From positions 2,604,001 to 2,668,000 of the forward strand of contig NZ_CP091975.1 of the NCBI RefSeq assembly GCF_029016285.1: 64,000 nucleotides of DNA. The letters run 5' to 3'. Numbering within the stretch: position 1 is the first letter of the stretch; every line of letters starts with the position of its first letter. Shown here one piece after another: positions 1 to 10,247 of the stretch. The notes under the pieces were generated by a model that saw nothing but the letters and a program-made list of their open reading frames with translations, searched no databases and was not told the origin of the DNA. Made by a program: the position numbers and the translations under genes. The DNA is from Vibrio sp. DW001. Lineage in GTDB: Bacteria; Pseudomonadota; Gammaproteobacteria; Enterobacterales; Vibrionaceae.

Positions 1-1017
1 ATTACTCATTTTTTCGATTATATTCACAATCAAATCAATTGACTCGTCCACAATAACCGACTTTGTAACACAGTCATCAATCAGCGTTATTACTTCAGAT
101 TCCATTATCGTACTTACATTGTCAGTTCCTGATGTAATGGTTTCAACAATTGCGTTAATTGTCCCTGTCGATTCTTGTGTCTTTCGTGCGAGCACCCGTA
201 CTTCGTCAGCGACAACAGCAAAACCTCGCCCGAATTCTCCTGCTCGAGCCGCCTCTATAGCCGCATTTAATGCAAGCAAGTTTGTTTGATCGGCTATTCC
301 ACTAATAATATTAATTACATCATTAATTTGTTCACTTTCATTTTTAAGATCTCGAAGAGATTCGTTACACGAAACAATAGCATTATGGGCTGAGCTTACT
401 GATTCGGTGGACGCAGTAACAAGCTCTTTTGTATTTTTAGTTGACGTTAAAGCAACCTGTGCATCAATCGATGAAAGATCTGTACTTTGCGCTACACTGA
501 CAATACTTGAGTTCATTTCATCACTTGCTGTCACAATTTGTGTTATTTGTGACTCTTGATTTATCACCATTGTATTTAGATTATCTGTTATCGTTTTAAC
601 GCCTTCCATACCATTAACTATCACCTTGTTATTATCGACAAGATCTTTTACAAGGTCATGAACCGTTACTCTAAATGTACGTAAACCCAGTGCGATTTTT
701 CCAAATTCATCATCTTTAAAGCTACCCATATTTAAGCTATTACAAACAGGTCCCTCTCGTAAGTCGAAGTTTTGTAACTGAACAATATGCTCCGCAAGGA
801 TGTCAATTTTTGGCATAGTACTTTTATACGTTATAATTATTAATACACCCGAAATACATAATGTCATTAACATAAAGATATTTAGAACCGATGTCATAAC
901 CTCATTAAGAATTCCTATCTTTCCACCTACAAAAACAAAAAGTTCAGCACATATAGTTGATATAATAAAACATAATGTCATTAACATTTTAAATTTTACA
1001 GATTGCGTTTTTTTCAT
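1..1017 (-). CDS. Methyl-accepting chemotaxis protein, 3' end outside window
   Basis: Translating the minus strand from the ATG at 1017 gives 339 residues that run off the window edge. An AGGTGG ribosome binding site precedes the ATG. Two hydrophobic segments near residues 10-30 and 40-65 flank only a very short loop, so there is almost no periplasmic sensor domain. A HAMP-like linker and the long helical signalling domain follow. The cytoplasmic hairpin tip is unmistakable: [20 protein letters not shown], followed by the conserved [13 protein letters not shown]. It should couple to CheA/CheW at the receptor array. Lack of a large sensor domain suggests it senses something in the membrane or cytoplasm; that part is inference. 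Confidence 0.93.
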   Translation of the reverse strand, partial: MKKTQSVKFKMLMTLCFIISTICAELFVFVGGKIGILNEVMTSVLNIFMLMTLCISGVLIIITYKSTMPKIDILAEHIVQLQNFDLREGPVCNSLNMGSFKDDEFGKIALGLRTFRVTVHDLVKDLVDNNKVIVNGMEGVKTITDNLNTMVINQESQITQIVTASDEMNSSIVSVAQSTDLSSIDAQVALTSTKNTKELVTASTESVSSAHNAIVSCNESLRDLKNESEQINDVINIISGIADQTNLLALNAAIEAARAGEFGRGFAVVADEVRVLARKTQESTGTINAIVETITSGTDNVSTIMESEVITLIDDCVTKSVIVDESIDLIVNIIEKMSN

Positions 1018-1505
1018 TTCGTTTCCACCTACTATATTCATTCTGGCCAAGTTATACAGAACAACATTAAAAACAGACATTCATCTCAATCTTCGAATTA
1101 TTTTAGCTGGAATAAATACATATACAGATTAAACATCAATAGCAGATACCATCAAATATTTTATGAGATATGCGTAATTTCCACATCCAATGGGCGACAA
1201 TATATATTAATTTTTCGGTGTAGTTATTAGCATATAAAATTAAATATATTTTAAATATGCCATCTGCTGTCAATTTTTATTACGTTCTTTCTCTGCGTAT
1301 CAAATTGGTACATGCGATATAAAAAATCGCGACGTCGCGAGGATGTGACGCTAGGCGTGAAGCTTGCCGTATTGACTGAATCAACACTTAATCTTAATCA
1401 AGAAACGAAACTAAGCATTTAGGTTACTAAAAAACCAACATATAAATACGGATTCTATTGACGCATGCGTTATAATTATTTTTTACTCAGAAAACACGAC
1501 TCAAG
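1018..1505. other. Intergenic region between divergent MCP and ansA
   Basis: This is a 488-bp AT-rich stretch. The short open frames in it have no family resemblance and lack ribosome binding sites. It holds the promoters of two divergent genes and the GC-rich palindrome listed separately. Confidence 0.6.
1327..1340. promoter_or_regulatory. Perfect 14-bp palindrome TCGCGACGTCGCGA
   Basis: The palindrome is perfect and all of its dinucleotide steps are GC-rich, inside an AT-rich intergenic region about 165 bp upstream of ansA. It could be a repressor operator or a methylation/recombination site. The protein that binds it cannot be named from sequence. Confidence 0.4.
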
Positions 1506-2519
1506 ATGACTAAAAAACATATCTATATCGCCTATACAGGCGGCACAATAGGAATGCAAAAATCCGAACACGGTTATATTCCAATCGCAGGGTTTATGGA
1601 AAAGCAACTAGCTGGCATGCCTGAGTTTCATCGTGAAGAGATGCCAAATTATACTATCAACGAGTATGAACCTTTAATCGATTCCTCTGATATGTCCCCT
1701 AAGGATTGGCAGTTTATTGCGGACGACATTAAGAAAAATTACGACAAGTATGATGGTTTCGTTATTCTGCACGGTACCGATACGATGGCGTTTACGGCCT
1801 CTGCACTTTCTTTTATGTTCGAAAACCTGGCGAAACCCGTTATTGTCACGGGTTCACAGATCCCACTATCAGAACTCCGCTCTGATGGTCAGGCTAACCT
1901 ACTAAATGCTTTGCATATTGCCGCTAATTACCCAATAAATGAAGTCACGCTCTTTTTCAATAATCAGTTGATGCGCGGCAACAGAAGTACTAAAACGCAC
2001 GCCGATGGCTTTAGTGCATTCACATCACCTAACCTACCTGCCCTTCTAGAAGCGGGAATTAATATCCATGTGCGTAATGGCGTCACTGTCGATCTGAAAC
2101 CAGATGGGGACTTTAAGGTACATCAAATTACACCACAACCAATAGGTGTCATTACAATGTATCCCGGCATTTCTCATGAAGTGATCCGAAATACGCTAAG
2201 ACAACCTGTTAATGCGATGATTTTGCTCACCTTCGGTGTTGGGAATGCACCTCAAAACCCAGAGCTTTTGGCCCATTTAAGAGAAGCATCAGATAGAGGT
2301 GTCATTGTCGTCAATCTGACACAGTGTTTGGCAGGAAAGGTCAATATGGGTGGCTATGCAACGGGCTGTGCCCTTGCAGAATCAGGCGTGATTAGCGGCT
2401 TTGATATGACCCCTGAAGCGGCTTTAGCAAAACTGCATTATCTTCTTAGTCAAAATCTAAGTTATGAAGAGATAAAAAGTGAAATGCAAAAAGTACTAAG
2501 AGATGAGATGTCACTTTAA
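1506..2519 (+). CDS. ansA: L-asparaginase I, cytoplasmic
   Basis: The 337-aa product hydrolyses L-asparagine to aspartate and ammonia. The N-terminal AYTGGTIGM carries the first catalytic threonine, and LHGTDTMAFTASALSF contains the second Thr-Asp pair; VTGSQIPLSELRSDG is the usual downstream block. There is no signal peptide, which fits the cytoplasmic type I enzyme rather than periplasmic AnsB. The length equals that of E. coli AnsA. A hairpin (2573-2590) follows the gene. It heads the ansA-yeaC block typical of Vibrio. Confidence 0.96.
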   Translation: MTKKHIYIAYTGGTIGMQKSEHGYIPIAGFMEKQLAGMPEFHREEMPNYTINEYEPLIDSSDMSPKDWQFIADDIKKNYDKYDGFVILHGTDTMAFTASALSFMFENLAKPVIVTGSQIPLSELRSDGQANLLNALHIAANYPINEVTLFFNNQLMRGNRSTKTHADGFSAFTSPNLPALLEAGINIHVRNGVTVDLKPDGDFKVHQITPQPIGVITMYPGISHEVIRNTLRQPVNAMILLTFGVGNAPQNPELLAHLREASDRGVIVVNLTQCLAGKVNMGGYATGCALAESGVISGFDMTPEAALAKLHYLLSQNLSYEEIKSEMQKVLRDEMSL

Positions 2520-2572
2520 GCATCTATTTCATCATCTCCACATCTGGTTCGTCATCCCATATTTACCCGTCA

Positions 2573-2590
2573 TCCCCACGAAAGTGGGGA
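2573..2590. repeat. Short hairpin TCCCCAC-GAAA-GTGGGGA
   Basis: A 7-bp perfect stem closes a GAAA tetraloop within the longer context CGTCATCCCCACGAAAGTGG. The same CCCCAC/GTGGGG core occurs in the larger inverted repeat at 6666-6705. It looks like a dispersed REP-like unit that may also end the convergent ansA and yeaC transcripts. Confidence 0.5.
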
Positions 2591-2627
2591 CCTGAGCTAT
2601 TCACGTTTACATGAGAATAAATACTAA

Positions 2628-2909
2628 TCAATCGTTCACGTTAACCCGAACAATATCATCTTCTCCGACTGCGAAATCTTTTTTAAATTCGGCCTTTGAT
2701 TTAAATTTTATTTCACCGTCGGCCCCAACGGACATATGTTCTGGATTGGTATTGTATTTCGCTTGGTACATCATCACGGCCTGCATGCAGGAATCTCTCT
2801 GTTCCTGAGTCAACACTCCACCTTCTGGCCATTTACCCGTTTCTACTGCATACTGCAATCTTTCATACGCTTCAGGTGTTATCGCGTTTATCAACTCTTC
2901 CGTATTCAC
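2628..2909 (-). CDS. yeaC: YeaC family (DUF1315) protein
   Basis: A 93-aa soluble protein. The order ITPEAYERL, AVETGKWPEGGVLTQEQRD, CMQAVMMYQAKY matches the DUF1315/YeaC family, whose function is unknown. In enterobacteria this gene also lies near ansA/msrB/gapA, which supports the call. It converges on ansA, and only the hairpin at 2573-2590 and about 40 bp lie between them. No catalytic motif is visible. Confidence 0.88.
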   Translation of the reverse strand: MNTEELINAITPEAYERLQYAVETGKWPEGGVLTQEQRDSCMQAVMMYQAKYNTNPEHMSVGADGEIKFKSKAEFKKDFAVGEDDIVRVNVND

Positions 2910-3018
2910 AGCATTGGTTTCCTTTTCTTGACTTTATACAACACATCAAGTTAGCTACGCTTTATAGATAGTCAATCATCAATGGCTGAATAGTAGTAAT
3001 TGATCACAAGCATTAAAT

Positions 3019-3834
3019 ATGAATATACAAAAAAACATCGTATTGCTTTCTTCTTGTCTTGTTTTATTCGGCTGCTTCGAAGGCAGAATGAACACCAATA
3101 AACTGTGTGAGAACAATCCGGCGCTTCGCTGCGATCAACTCAACATGGATGATGGGCAATGTCGTGTCGCGAGAACGGATCTAATTTGGCATCGTAAAGA
3201 GGTCATGGAGTCCCCAACTGACAGCAATTTGATAAAAGAATTTCATTATGTAAAGGCGTATCATAAGTGCCTAGAACTTGCAGCACAAATTGAACCCACC
3301 AAAGTAAAAAATAGAAAAGAGAAACGCTTTAATGCTCTCCTACATACTATCGATGAAGAGAAACGGTTAATCACTGAATTATCAACACACGACACACCAG
3401 AAACGCTCTATTTCTTATGGACTCAAGGAAAAAATGGCGCCATACGTCAGTTTTTAAAGCTAGAAAAAAGTGGTCAACTTAATACCGCAGAACTACAATA
3501 CGCGTTGGCGACTTACTATATAACTCGCGATCAAGAGAAAACGGTCAAGCTACTCAATAACGCCTTGAAACTAAGCGATGAAGATAATCTTAACATAGGT
3601 ATTCTTGAGGCGTTGGCAAGCGTTAATCATGCGTTGAAAAGGCCAGAACGCGCTTATGCGTGGGTTCTGGTCAGCAAAGAGTTCGGTGTGCCGGTAGCGT
3701 CGGAAAGAGATCTCAGTGTCCTTTATAGTTTCTCTCCAGAGCAAAAAGAGCAACTCGAAACAATCGCAGATGACATAATCGATGCAATTAAGGACAACAA
3801 TTACAAAACCTCATTGATAACTAAAGTAAAATAG
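3019..3834 (+). CDS. DUF2989-type lipoprotein
   Basis: The 271-aa product begins with a lipoprotein signal: a short basic start, a hydrophobic stretch and LVLFGC at about residue 19, giving a lipidated cysteine. The remainder is soluble and mostly helical; the C-terminal half (residues 150-240) reads like TPR/Sel1-type helical pairs (YALATYYITR, LEALASVNHAL). Vibrio and Shewanella carry this DUF2989 family at the same chromosomal position. Function unknown; likely an outer-membrane or periplasmic lipoprotein. Confidence 0.8.
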   Translation: MNIQKNIVLLSSCLVLFGCFEGRMNTNKLCENNPALRCDQLNMDDGQCRVARTDLIWHRKEVMESPTDSNLIKEFHYVKAYHKCLELAAQIEPTKVKNRKEKRFNALLHTIDEEKRLITELSTHDTPETLYFLWTQGKNGAIRQFLKLEKSGQLNTAELQYALATYYITRDQEKTVKLLNNALKLSDEDNLNIGILEALASVNHALKRPERAYAWVLVSKEFGVPVASERDLSVLYSFSPEQKEQLETIADDIIDAIKDNNYKTSLITKVK

Positions 3835-3902
3835 AAAATCTTTGGCGTTCAAACGGGTTATAATTGATACAAAAATGAAATAAAAATACAAAAAACATCA
3901 AA

Positions 3903-4313
3903 TTATCCGACGTTTTTTGTATTTTTAGTGAAAGTTAACGACACCGAATTTACACAGTACCTATCTCCAGTGGTTTCTGGCCCATCAGGAAAAACATGCC
4001 CCAAATGGCTATCGCAACTCGCACAACGTATTTCGACTCGCTTCATGCCGTGGCTAATGTCTTCTAAGTAACGGATAGCAGAGCCATCGATAGCAGAATC
4101 AAAACTCGGCCAACCGCAACCAGAGTCATATTTATGATCGGAATGAAATAGCGGCTTCTTACAACAAGTGCAAAAATATTCCCCTGATTCGCGATTATGC
4201 AACAACTTTCCAGAAAACGGTGCCTCAGTCCCTTGTAGCCTACATACCTGAAACTCTTCCTCTGTCAAAGAGTTACGCCATTCTTGATCTGATTTTATCA
4301 CTTTATCTTTCAT
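3903..4313 (-). CDS. msrB: Peptide methionine-(R)-S-oxide reductase
   Basis: The 136-aa enzyme reduces the R epimer of methionine sulfoxide in oxidised proteins. Both zinc-binding CxxC pairs are present (CTCC and CASC), and the catalytic cysteine sits in [11 protein letters not shown] near the C-terminus. [11 protein letters not shown] is the family signature. I chose the ATG at 4313, after a GAGG-type ribosome site, because the open frame upstream to 4556 is basic, low-complexity and not family-like. It is divergent from gapA, as in many gamma-proteobacteria. Confidence 0.95.
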   Translation of the reverse strand: MKDKVIKSDQEWRNSLTEEEFQVCRLQGTEAPFSGKLLHNRESGEYFCTCCKKPLFHSDHKYDSGCGWPSFDSAIDGSAIRYLEDISHGMKRVEIRCASCDSHLGHVFPDGPETTGDRYCVNSVSLTFTKNTKNVG

Positions 4314-4600
4314 CTCATTCCTCTCAACTTTCTTTTCTTTTTTTATATTATTGATCGATTTTGTGATAAAAACTTGCTTATTTATTGCTTTGTAGCACAT
4401 ATTTTTCTGATTGAACCTGCGTTCATGGGGTTGCAATTCTTCTCTTCGCCCTTCATCATCGATTCTTAAGTAACAATATTTTGTAAATTGGTCGCAAAAA
4501 GTAGTCGCTCGTGAAACTAAGTTGAAAAAAGGCATTATTTTTTTGACTTTGAACAAGATAAGAACGATTATCTGTTGCAGATAATTACAGTATTCTGTAA

Positions 4601-5647
<1,047 letters not shown>

Positions 5648-5683
5648 GCATTATTAGTTTGAGGCTTTCTTTGAAAGCATAAG

Positions 5684-5711
5684 AAAAGGCGGCCATTGTG
5701 TCGCCTTTTTT
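5684..5711 (+). terminator. Rho-independent terminator after gapA
   Basis: AAAAGGCG pairs with CGCCTTTT across a 10-base loop, and a T run follows. It lies 36 bp after the gapA stop and just before yeaD, so gapA transcripts mostly stop here. Confidence 0.85.
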
Positions 5712-5740
5712 GTTTCTATAATTTAAGGAAAGTAATCTCT

Positions 5741-6622
5741 ATGGAAAAATATCTTCCCGTCATTGGTCCTCTTGCCGACCATGTGACCGTCATCGAAAAA
5801 GATGGCATCAAGATCATTCGCGTTGCTCACCCTAAAGCAACGGCAGACATCTCCTTACATGGTGGTCATGTTCTTTCGTTCAAACCAACAGGCCAAGAAG
5901 ATGTTATCTGGCTTAGTGAAGAAACTGAATTCGAGTCGACTAAAGCAATTCGTGGTGGCATTCCCGTCTGTTGGCCTTGGTTTGGCCGACTTGCTGCCCC
6001 TGCACACGGTTTTGCTCGTACAAGTTTGTGGCATCTCGTTGAACACAGAGAATCAGATGATGGGGTTATCATCTGTTTAGGCCTTGAAGAGAGCGAAGAA
6101 ACAATGGCTGTATGGCCATATACTTTCCAAGTTCGTCTATATGTTGAGGTGGCGGACGACCTTAAAGTCACGCTCGAAATCAATAATACGGATGACAAGG
6201 CATGGCAATTTTCCGGCGCACTCCACACCTACTTCAATGTCGCTGATATCCGCGACACAATAACCACTGGTATGGGATTGGAATATTCGGATAGTCTTCA
6301 GAGTGGCAAGGTATGCCAAGGTGAAGCGGAACTTCAGCTAACGGATACCGTTGACCGTGTTTATACACAGCCAGAAGAGACGATCGAAATTGCCGATCCA
6401 AACAATGACCGTATTATTGTCATTAAAAACAAAGGCGACAATTCTGCTGTTATATGGAACCCTTGGGAAACTGGCGCTAAAGCGATGGGTGATATGGCAG
6501 ACGACGGATACAACACCATGTTATGTGTTGAATCGACCTATCATGCAACAAGCATGGAAACAGGCAAAACACTTCAACCTGACGAAAGCTACCAGCTCAT
6601 CACACAAATCAGCGTCAAATAG
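5741..6622 (+). CDS. yeaD: D-hexose-6-phosphate mutarotase (YeaD-like)
   Basis: The 293-aa aldose-1-epimerase-fold protein interconverts the anomers of hexose 6-phosphates. GGHVLSFKP, the RGGIPVCWPWFGR block, HGFARTSLWHL with the catalytic His, and CVESTYHAT near the C-terminus match the YeaD family. The start is the ATG at 5741 after AAGGAAAG; the longer open frame from 5696 begins inside the gapA terminator. The position directly after gapA is conserved and suits a role supporting glycolysis. Confidence 0.92.
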   Translation: MEKYLPVIGPLADHVTVIEKDGIKIIRVAHPKATADISLHGGHVLSFKPTGQEDVIWLSEETEFESTKAIRGGIPVCWPWFGRLAAPAHGFARTSLWHLVEHRESDDGVIICLGLEESEETMAVWPYTFQVRLYVEVADDLKVTLEINNTDDKAWQFSGALHTYFNVADIRDTITTGMGLEYSDSLQSGKVCQGEAELQLTDTVDRVYTQPEETIEIADPNNDRIIVIKNKGDNSAVIWNPWETGAKAMGDMADDGYNTMLCVESTYHATSMETGKTLQPDESYQLITQISVK

Positions 6623-6665
6623 TATCCATACATTTGCCGCGTTTTGCGTAAGACGTGAATCTATA

Positions 6666-6705
6666 CTGGTATTCGATCCCCACAAAAGTGGGGGTCGAAT
6701 ACCAG
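6666..6705. repeat. Long inverted repeat downstream of yeaD
   Basis: CTGGTATTCGATCCCCAC and GTGGGGGTCGAATACCAG pair over 18 bp with one G:T-type mismatch and an AAAA loop. There is no T run. It shares the CCCCAC/GTGGGG core with the hairpin at 2573-2590 and behaves like a dispersed palindromic element or mRNA-stabilising hairpin. Confidence 0.6.
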
Positions 6706-6830
6706 GCAACCTTAATCGATGACATCAAAGTCCTTATCGAAAGCACAGCAACGAATAGATTCTCTCTATGCTCGAAATAACTCACACATAACGTTACAAT
6801 CTCAGAATATTCTCACTACTTAAGTTGCTC

Positions 6831-7649
6831 ATGCTTTATCAATGTCCACTTTGCTCTGAAAAACTAAAACAAGAACCACGCTTTTACCAATGCGCGAATA
6901 ATCATCAATTCGATATCGCTAAGGAAGGTTACGTCAATCTGATCCCTGCGAATAAAAAACGTTCAAAAAATCCGGGTGACAACACGGAAATGATGCAGGC
7001 AAGGAGGCGTTTTCTCGGCAGTGGTCATTATGCTCAGTTACAGCAGCAAGTAGCAAAAATCTGTTTAGAAAAGCTGAACAATATCGATTTTAACCTGTTA
7101 GATATCGGCTGTGGGGAAGGCTATTATACCAATGAAATCGATTATCAGCTTAGACAAGCTGGACATGAACCTGACGTGTTTGGGTTGGACATATCAAAGG
7201 TTGCGATCAGGTATGCGGCAAAAAAATATCCTCTTTGCCACTTTTCGGTCGCTTCGAGCCAGAATTTGCCATTCTTAGATCACTCTCTTAATCTAATTTT
7301 ACGCATCTATGCCCCATGTAATACTGAAGAGATGAATCGATGTGTCGCCGAGAATGGCGTCGTCGTAACTGTCACACCTGCTGCACGGCATCTATATCAA
7401 CTGCGTGCACTCATATATGATGATGTCCGCCTGCATGACGAAGCCCTCGAAACGATTGACGGCTTTACTCTCGAGCACGAAGAGCACCTAAGCTACCAAA
7501 TGAATTTAGAAGAATCTGAATCACTCGATCTGCTACAGATGACACCATTTGCATGGAAAGCGACCAACTTGGTAAGACAGCAATTGGTAAATAACCCTAT
7601 ATTTAATTGTGAGGCAGATTTCATGATAAGGGTTTATCGAAAAAAATAA
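6831..7649 (+). CDS. rlmA: 23S rRNA (guanine745-N1)-methyltransferase
   Basis: A 272-aa SAM-dependent enzyme that methylates N1 of G745 in 23S rRNA helix 35. The N-terminal zinc ribbon (CPLCSEKL ... CANNHQFD) precedes the methyltransferase domain with LLDIGCGEGYYT (SAM motif I) and FGLDISKVAIRYAAK. KEGYVNLIPANKKRSKNPGD is the family hallmark. I start at the ATG at 6831; a TTG two codons upstream is the other option. Single gene with no operon partner. Confidence 0.93.
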   Translation: MLYQCPLCSEKLKQEPRFYQCANNHQFDIAKEGYVNLIPANKKRSKNPGDNTEMMQARRRFLGSGHYAQLQQQVAKICLEKLNNIDFNLLDIGCGEGYYTNEIDYQLRQAGHEPDVFGLDISKVAIRYAAKKYPLCHFSVASSQNLPFLDHSLNLILRIYAPCNTEEMNRCVAENGVVVTVTPAARHLYQLRALIYDDVRLHDEALETIDGFTLEHEEHLSYQMNLEESESLDLLQMTPFAWKATNLVRQQLVNNPIFNCEADFMIRVYRKK

Positions 7650-7776
7650 CTCATTTCTTATTAATTGGTCTAGTTATTGCTTAAATTAACTACAAACAGA
7701 AAGCGGCAATAATAGTTAAACTTTTTGCCGCTTATGTCGATATCTAATCTATAAGAAGAAATCATTGAGGCAATCT

Positions 7777-8133
7777 ATGACGCCAGTAGGGAATACTAAC
7801 GCTTCCACGTTACAAGCGACTCAGGCTAAACAAGCCAATTCTCAACCTCAGCCGTCTGAAACGAAAGAGTCGTTCACGCCACTGAAGGTCGAAAAGAATA
7901 AAGTCACACTGTCTGATGAAGGTAAAGCCTTACTAACCGCTTTACAGCAGATCGATAAAGAAGCGAATGAAACTGAGCACGTCAAACCAACTAAAGTCGA
8001 ATCCTTTACTCACGGAGCCCTGGGCCTAGACCATCCAGAAGAAATAGAAGAAGTCGAGGACACTAGCTATACGGCAGGCCAATACCTCAAGGGCGCTATT
8101 TCGGTGGGTGCCATTATATTAGCGTTGGCATAA
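7777..8133 (+). CDS. Small conserved-type hypothetical protein
   Basis: The 118-aa product has a Ser/Thr/Gln-rich, probably disordered N-terminal half, an acidic middle (EEIEEVEDTSY) and one hydrophobic C-terminal segment (GAISVGAIILALA), suggesting a C-terminally anchored protein facing the cytoplasm. The ATG at 7777 follows TTGAGG. I do not recognise the family. The reading frame, codon use and ribosome site support it being real. Confidence 0.65.
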   Translation: MTPVGNTNASTLQATQAKQANSQPQPSETKESFTPLKVEKNKVTLSDEGKALLTALQQIDKEANETEHVKPTKVESFTHGALGLDHPEEIEEVEDTSYTAGQYLKGAISVGAIILALA

Positions 8134-8140
8134 AGACAAC

Positions 8141-8248
8141 CTATCGCTCAATTTTTATGTTACGCAATGTAGATTTTGCTTTATACATGTCTTTTGCAAC
8201 CACAAGCGCAAAAGCGAATACGACCAACATACCTATAAATTCGAACAT
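8141..8248 (-). CDS. Possible 35-aa single-span membrane peptide
   Basis: A short frame starts with ATG at 8248 after a good AGGTAAGGA ribosome site. It encodes MFEFIGMLVVFAFALVVAKD followed by a short basic tail ending in KIER. The single hydrophobic helix with a positive C-terminal flank is typical of small inner-membrane proteins. It ends just beyond the stop of the convergent gene at 7777-8133. No homologue can be named; the call rests on the ribosome site and the amphipathic layout. Confidence 0.45.
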   Translation of the reverse strand: MFEFIGMLVVFAFALVVAKDMYKAKSTLRNIKIER

Positions 8249-8513
8249 TCCTTACCTCTAACATTAAAAGTGGATCAAGATCACATTTTACAACGTAACA
8301 CACTTTAATGAAATAGGATATTTCGAAAAGATACCGTAATCGTTCATTGTTTTTTATTTTAATCAAATTGAAAGGACAGCGGTCTTATCCACTAGAATGA
8401 AATGGCGACCCTTGATTTAGTTCCAGTGAACTCGACAACAAAGCCATGCGTACATCAATGGCAATAAAAAGCCGCCTATATTTGGCGACTGATTTTGTAC
8501 CGTATTGGTTACA

Positions 8514-8954
8514 TCATTTTACGGAAATAAACACGCTAACATCAACCGTTTCGTCTTGATCAGAATGGTACAGCTCAAAACATGGCCTGTCGTCCATTTC
8601 GTCGCCCGAAGTAATCATCTTTTCAATTAGATTGTCCCAGATCTCGATAATCTGTGGAACACTTGAAGTGTTCTTGCGGGCGGTAATATACTTGCCACCT
8701 GGTAGTTGCTGTAATTGAATACTCTCAGACGCTTTAACGTTACAGGGAACCACTACACCGATATCTGCGCGGCATTCTTCAGGTGGGGTAACATCTGGAT
8801 CATCGTGGAAGATATGAACACGCTTGATATCACGAAGACCTTTGGTCGCCGCCCACTTGTGAATCTTATCTATCGCTTCTGGTATGCCTTGACCATATGG
8901 TCCTACTAATCGTACATAGGCCAGTTTGAAAGGCTCTAACACTTGAGTTTCCAT
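8514..8954 (-). CDS. GyrI-like small-molecule-binding domain protein
   Basis: The 146-aa protein reads as a stand-alone GyrI-like/SbmC (SHS2) domain: FKLAYVRLVGPYGQGIPEAIDKIHKWA at the start, DDPDVTPPEECRADIGV in the middle and PGGKYITARK near residue 85. Related proteins include DNA gyrase inhibitor SbmC and the effector domains of AraC/MerR regulators. There is no DNA-binding domain here. Ligand unknown. Single gene. Confidence 0.75.
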   Translation of the reverse strand: METQVLEPFKLAYVRLVGPYGQGIPEAIDKIHKWAATKGLRDIKRVHIFHDDPDVTPPEECRADIGVVVPCNVKASESIQLQQLPGGKYITARKNTSSVPQIIEIWDNLIEKMITSGDEMDDRPCFELYHSDQDETVDVSVFISVK

Positions 8955-9289
8955 TAGTCATTCCTCTATATCCATATTGAAAGTAGGCTTACTAATTATA
9001 CGAGCAGCGATAATCAAATACATCCATTTTTTACATTTTTATCGATTCTACCTATCTCAAGCCTACGTCAGTGTTTCCAAAACAGACATCTGACTTGGCA
9101 GTCTAATCGTTTTGATACGTAATCATCTCTCATTCCCTCAATCTTATGATGGAATGTCCAAACTCAGAGAAGATAGTTCAATCTACGTTCGAGATAGGCC
9201 GACAATAAGTGTAGTTATTAATATAATTGGCAAAGCTATCGCACCATTGTTTAATGATATTATTAATAAAGAGCGATAATACTAATTAA
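8955..9289. other. Intergenic region, nothing recognised
   Basis: This 335-bp AT-rich stretch lies between the 5' end of the GyrI-like gene and the 3' end of the GntR regulator. I found no open frame with a ribosome site, no RNA fold signature and no strong repeat. Confidence 0.5.
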
Positions 9290-9994
9290 TTATCTGTTAG
9301 CGATTAAGCTAAATTCATGTCCTTTGGTATTGAAATATAACAAACTATGTTCAAAAGGCTTCCCATCGGTAAGATAGCCAGTGGAAATTAACTTTAATAT
9401 GGCTTGATTAGGCATTAGTTTTAAATATGTTGTCAGTTCTTTATCAGGAATGATGGGCTCAAATTTTTGAATACAGTGCTCTATCTCATAGCCCTTGATA
9501 TTTTCAACGTAGTGATATTTTGACCCTTCTAAAATAGAAATACTCAGATCCTGAAATATTTTTACTGGCATCCAACTTTCTTCTAATAGAACGGGTTTGT
9601 CATCAACGTACCTCAAGCGCTTGCAATAGTATATTTGCTCCCCTTTATCCAGTTTTAATAAAGTTCGGATTTTTTCACTCGCTTCATTCAACTCAAAATT
9701 GATTACTTTAGAATGGTGATCATAAGAGATTGTACCTTCAGCAAAACTGCCCAACTTATAGATATTATTATTGGTAATCTTTTCACGGACAAAAGAACCA
9801 TAACCTTGAATTGATTCAATAAGCCCAGCATTTTCTAGAATTTTTAAAGCTTTGCGAACAGTAATTCGGCTGACACCGTGTTGCTCACAAAGCATGGCTT
9901 CTGTTGGCAACAAATCACCTTCACTGTAATCACCACGCTCAATAGCTTCAGCAATGCTTCTTTTAACTGTGTCATAAAGTGTTTTTCTAACCAT
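9290..9994 (-). CDS. GntR family regulator, HutC/UTRA type
   Basis: The 234-aa repressor has an N-terminal winged helix (residues 10-70; LPTEAMLCEQHGVSRITVRKAL) and a UTRA effector domain from about residue 85 (YCKRLRYVDDKPVLLEESWMP). It is divergent from the deacetylase/PTS operon and separated from it by 253 bp containing a matched pair of inverted boxes. UTRA regulators of this kind bind phosphorylated sugars; here the phospho-disaccharide imported by the adjacent PTS is the natural candidate. Confidence 0.88.
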   Translation of the reverse strand: MVRKTLYDTVKRSIAEAIERGDYSEGDLLPTEAMLCEQHGVSRITVRKALKILENAGLIESIQGYGSFVREKITNNNIYKLGSFAEGTISYDHHSKVINFELNEASEKIRTLLKLDKGEQIYYCKRLRYVDDKPVLLEESWMPVKIFQDLSISILEGSKYHYVENIKGYEIEHCIQKFEPIIPDKELTTYLKLMPNQAILKLISTGYLTDGKPFEHSLLYFNTKGHEFSLIANR

Positions 9995-10030
9995 TACTCT
10001 CTCAATTCAAGGTATGTATGCATAACATTA

Positions 10031-10100
10031 TATAACAACTAATGCTCAAGTCGATCTAAACAAAACAAAACATAACATAACAAGCCAATCAGTTGTTATA
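10031..10100. promoter_or_regulatory. Paired inverted boxes TATAACAACT / AGTTGTTATA
   Basis: TATAACAACT (10031-10040) is mirrored exactly by AGTTGTTATA (10091-10100) in the divergent promoter of the GntR regulator and the sugar operon. Further ATAACA units lie between them. The same ATAAC/GTTAT core recurs in the palindrome before the GH4 gene, so both are likely operators of this regulator. Confidence 0.55.
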
Positions 10101-10247
10101 GTGTGATGCTTGCCCTGAAAACCAAGGTCAATCCTGCTAAATTATTTTTCTCTTACTAAACCTACGTAAAATGATGTGCTTATATTAAAGGCAAGTCGAT
10201 ATTTAATTATAAAATAAATACAACTAGTTCATTGAAGGAATGATTTA

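Noticed and set aside
800..1132. Plus-strand 110-codon frame
   Set aside because: It lies opposite the N-terminal half of the chemoreceptor, lacks a ribosome site and has no family resemblance.
4314..4556. N-terminal extension of MsrB
   Set aside because: The 81 extra residues are basic and not family-like; the ATG at 4313 has a good ribosome site and gives the normal MsrB length.
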